A stretch of 64,000 nucleotides of DNA from Rosistilla carotiformis (GTDB lineage Bacteria; Planctomycetota; Planctomycetia; Pirellulales; Pirellulaceae): contig NZ_CP036348.1 of NCBI RefSeq assembly GCF_007753095.1, forward strand, positions 4,999,411 through 5,063,410. Reading direction: 5' to 3'. The notes beneath the pieces are model-generated. The model searched no databases. It had not been told where the DNA came from and saw only the letters and a program-made list of their open reading frames with translations. A program made the position numbers and the translations under genes. This document shows, piece after piece, positions 63,434 to 64,000 of this stretch. Position 1 is the stretch's first letter; each line of letters starts with the position of its first letter.

Positions 63434-64000
<567 letters not shown>

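Overview
The window looks like a chromosomal segment of a planctomycete, most likely of the Pirellulaceae (Rhodopirellula-like). This rests on gene content: a DUF1501 protein with a twin-arginine leader, a secreted sulfatase, a Gfo/Idh/MocA oxidoreductase with a Tat signal, an SHD1-domain protein, a Minf_1886-type small protein, a PQQ-like beta-propeller, a DUF11-repeat lipoprotein, and Ser/Thr kinase and PP2C signalling. Base composition is evenly GC-rich. I saw no insertion sequence, phage gene, CRISPR array, rRNA or tRNA. The genus is inferred; no search was run.

Layout. 1-2.6 kb: tail of a low-complexity protein, then an overlapping KDPG aldolase/KDG kinase pair and a small Minf_1886-type protein. 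2.6-7.7 kb: secreted hydrolase, DUF3592 membrane protein, PEGA lipoprotein, PP2C phosphatase. 7.8-11.3 kb: a membrane histidine kinase overlapping an NtrC-type regulator, then a small membrane protein. 11.3-15.6 kb: exported transglutaminase, small lipoprotein, alpha/beta hydrolase, coiled-coil zinc-ribbon protein, membrane protein. 15.6-20.6 kb (minus): a 986-residue FAD/Fe-S oxidoreductase and a two-gene unit of an exported protein and an RlmM-like methyltransferase. 22.3-29.6 kb (minus): leuB, hslV, hslU, purA, uppS and a membrane Ser/Thr kinase, all one way and partly overlapping. 30-35 kb: DUF1501 protein, TlpA-like lipoprotein, a 566-residue exported protein, infA. 35.5-41.2 kb: an 84-residue protein, a metzincin-like membrane protein with a degenerate zinc motif, a minus-strand cassette of SDR epimerase, VKOR-like protein and SPW protein, a Na+/Ca2+ exchanger and a YqaE-type protein. 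41.6-47.2 kb: sulfatase, orphan receiver protein, lysS, a 103-residue protein with a hairpin over its ribosome-binding site, an LRR protein. 47.3-54.2 kb (minus): SGNH hydrolase, Gfo/Idh oxidoreductase, DUF11 lipoprotein, gap. 54.4-60.2 kb: methyltransferase, LPG-synthase-like flippase, the Pro/Ala-rich SHD1 protein, a GNAT/FemAB-like protein. 60.3-64 kb (minus): PQQ-like propeller, proB, C-terminal part of thiC.

How the genes fit together. The metabolic genes (eda/kdgK, leuB, purA, uppS, gap, proB, thiC, lysS, infA) are ordinary housekeeping. Many others are exported or membrane proteins typical of the planctomycete envelope. The least ordinary items are the SHD1 protein with 22 D[PL]F[GD] motifs, the pseudo-metzincin, the VKOR/SPW/SDR cassette and the ribosome-site hairpin before the 103-residue gene.

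Start codons are often uncertain because many genes lack a clear Shine-Dalgarno site. Where one decides the start I say so.
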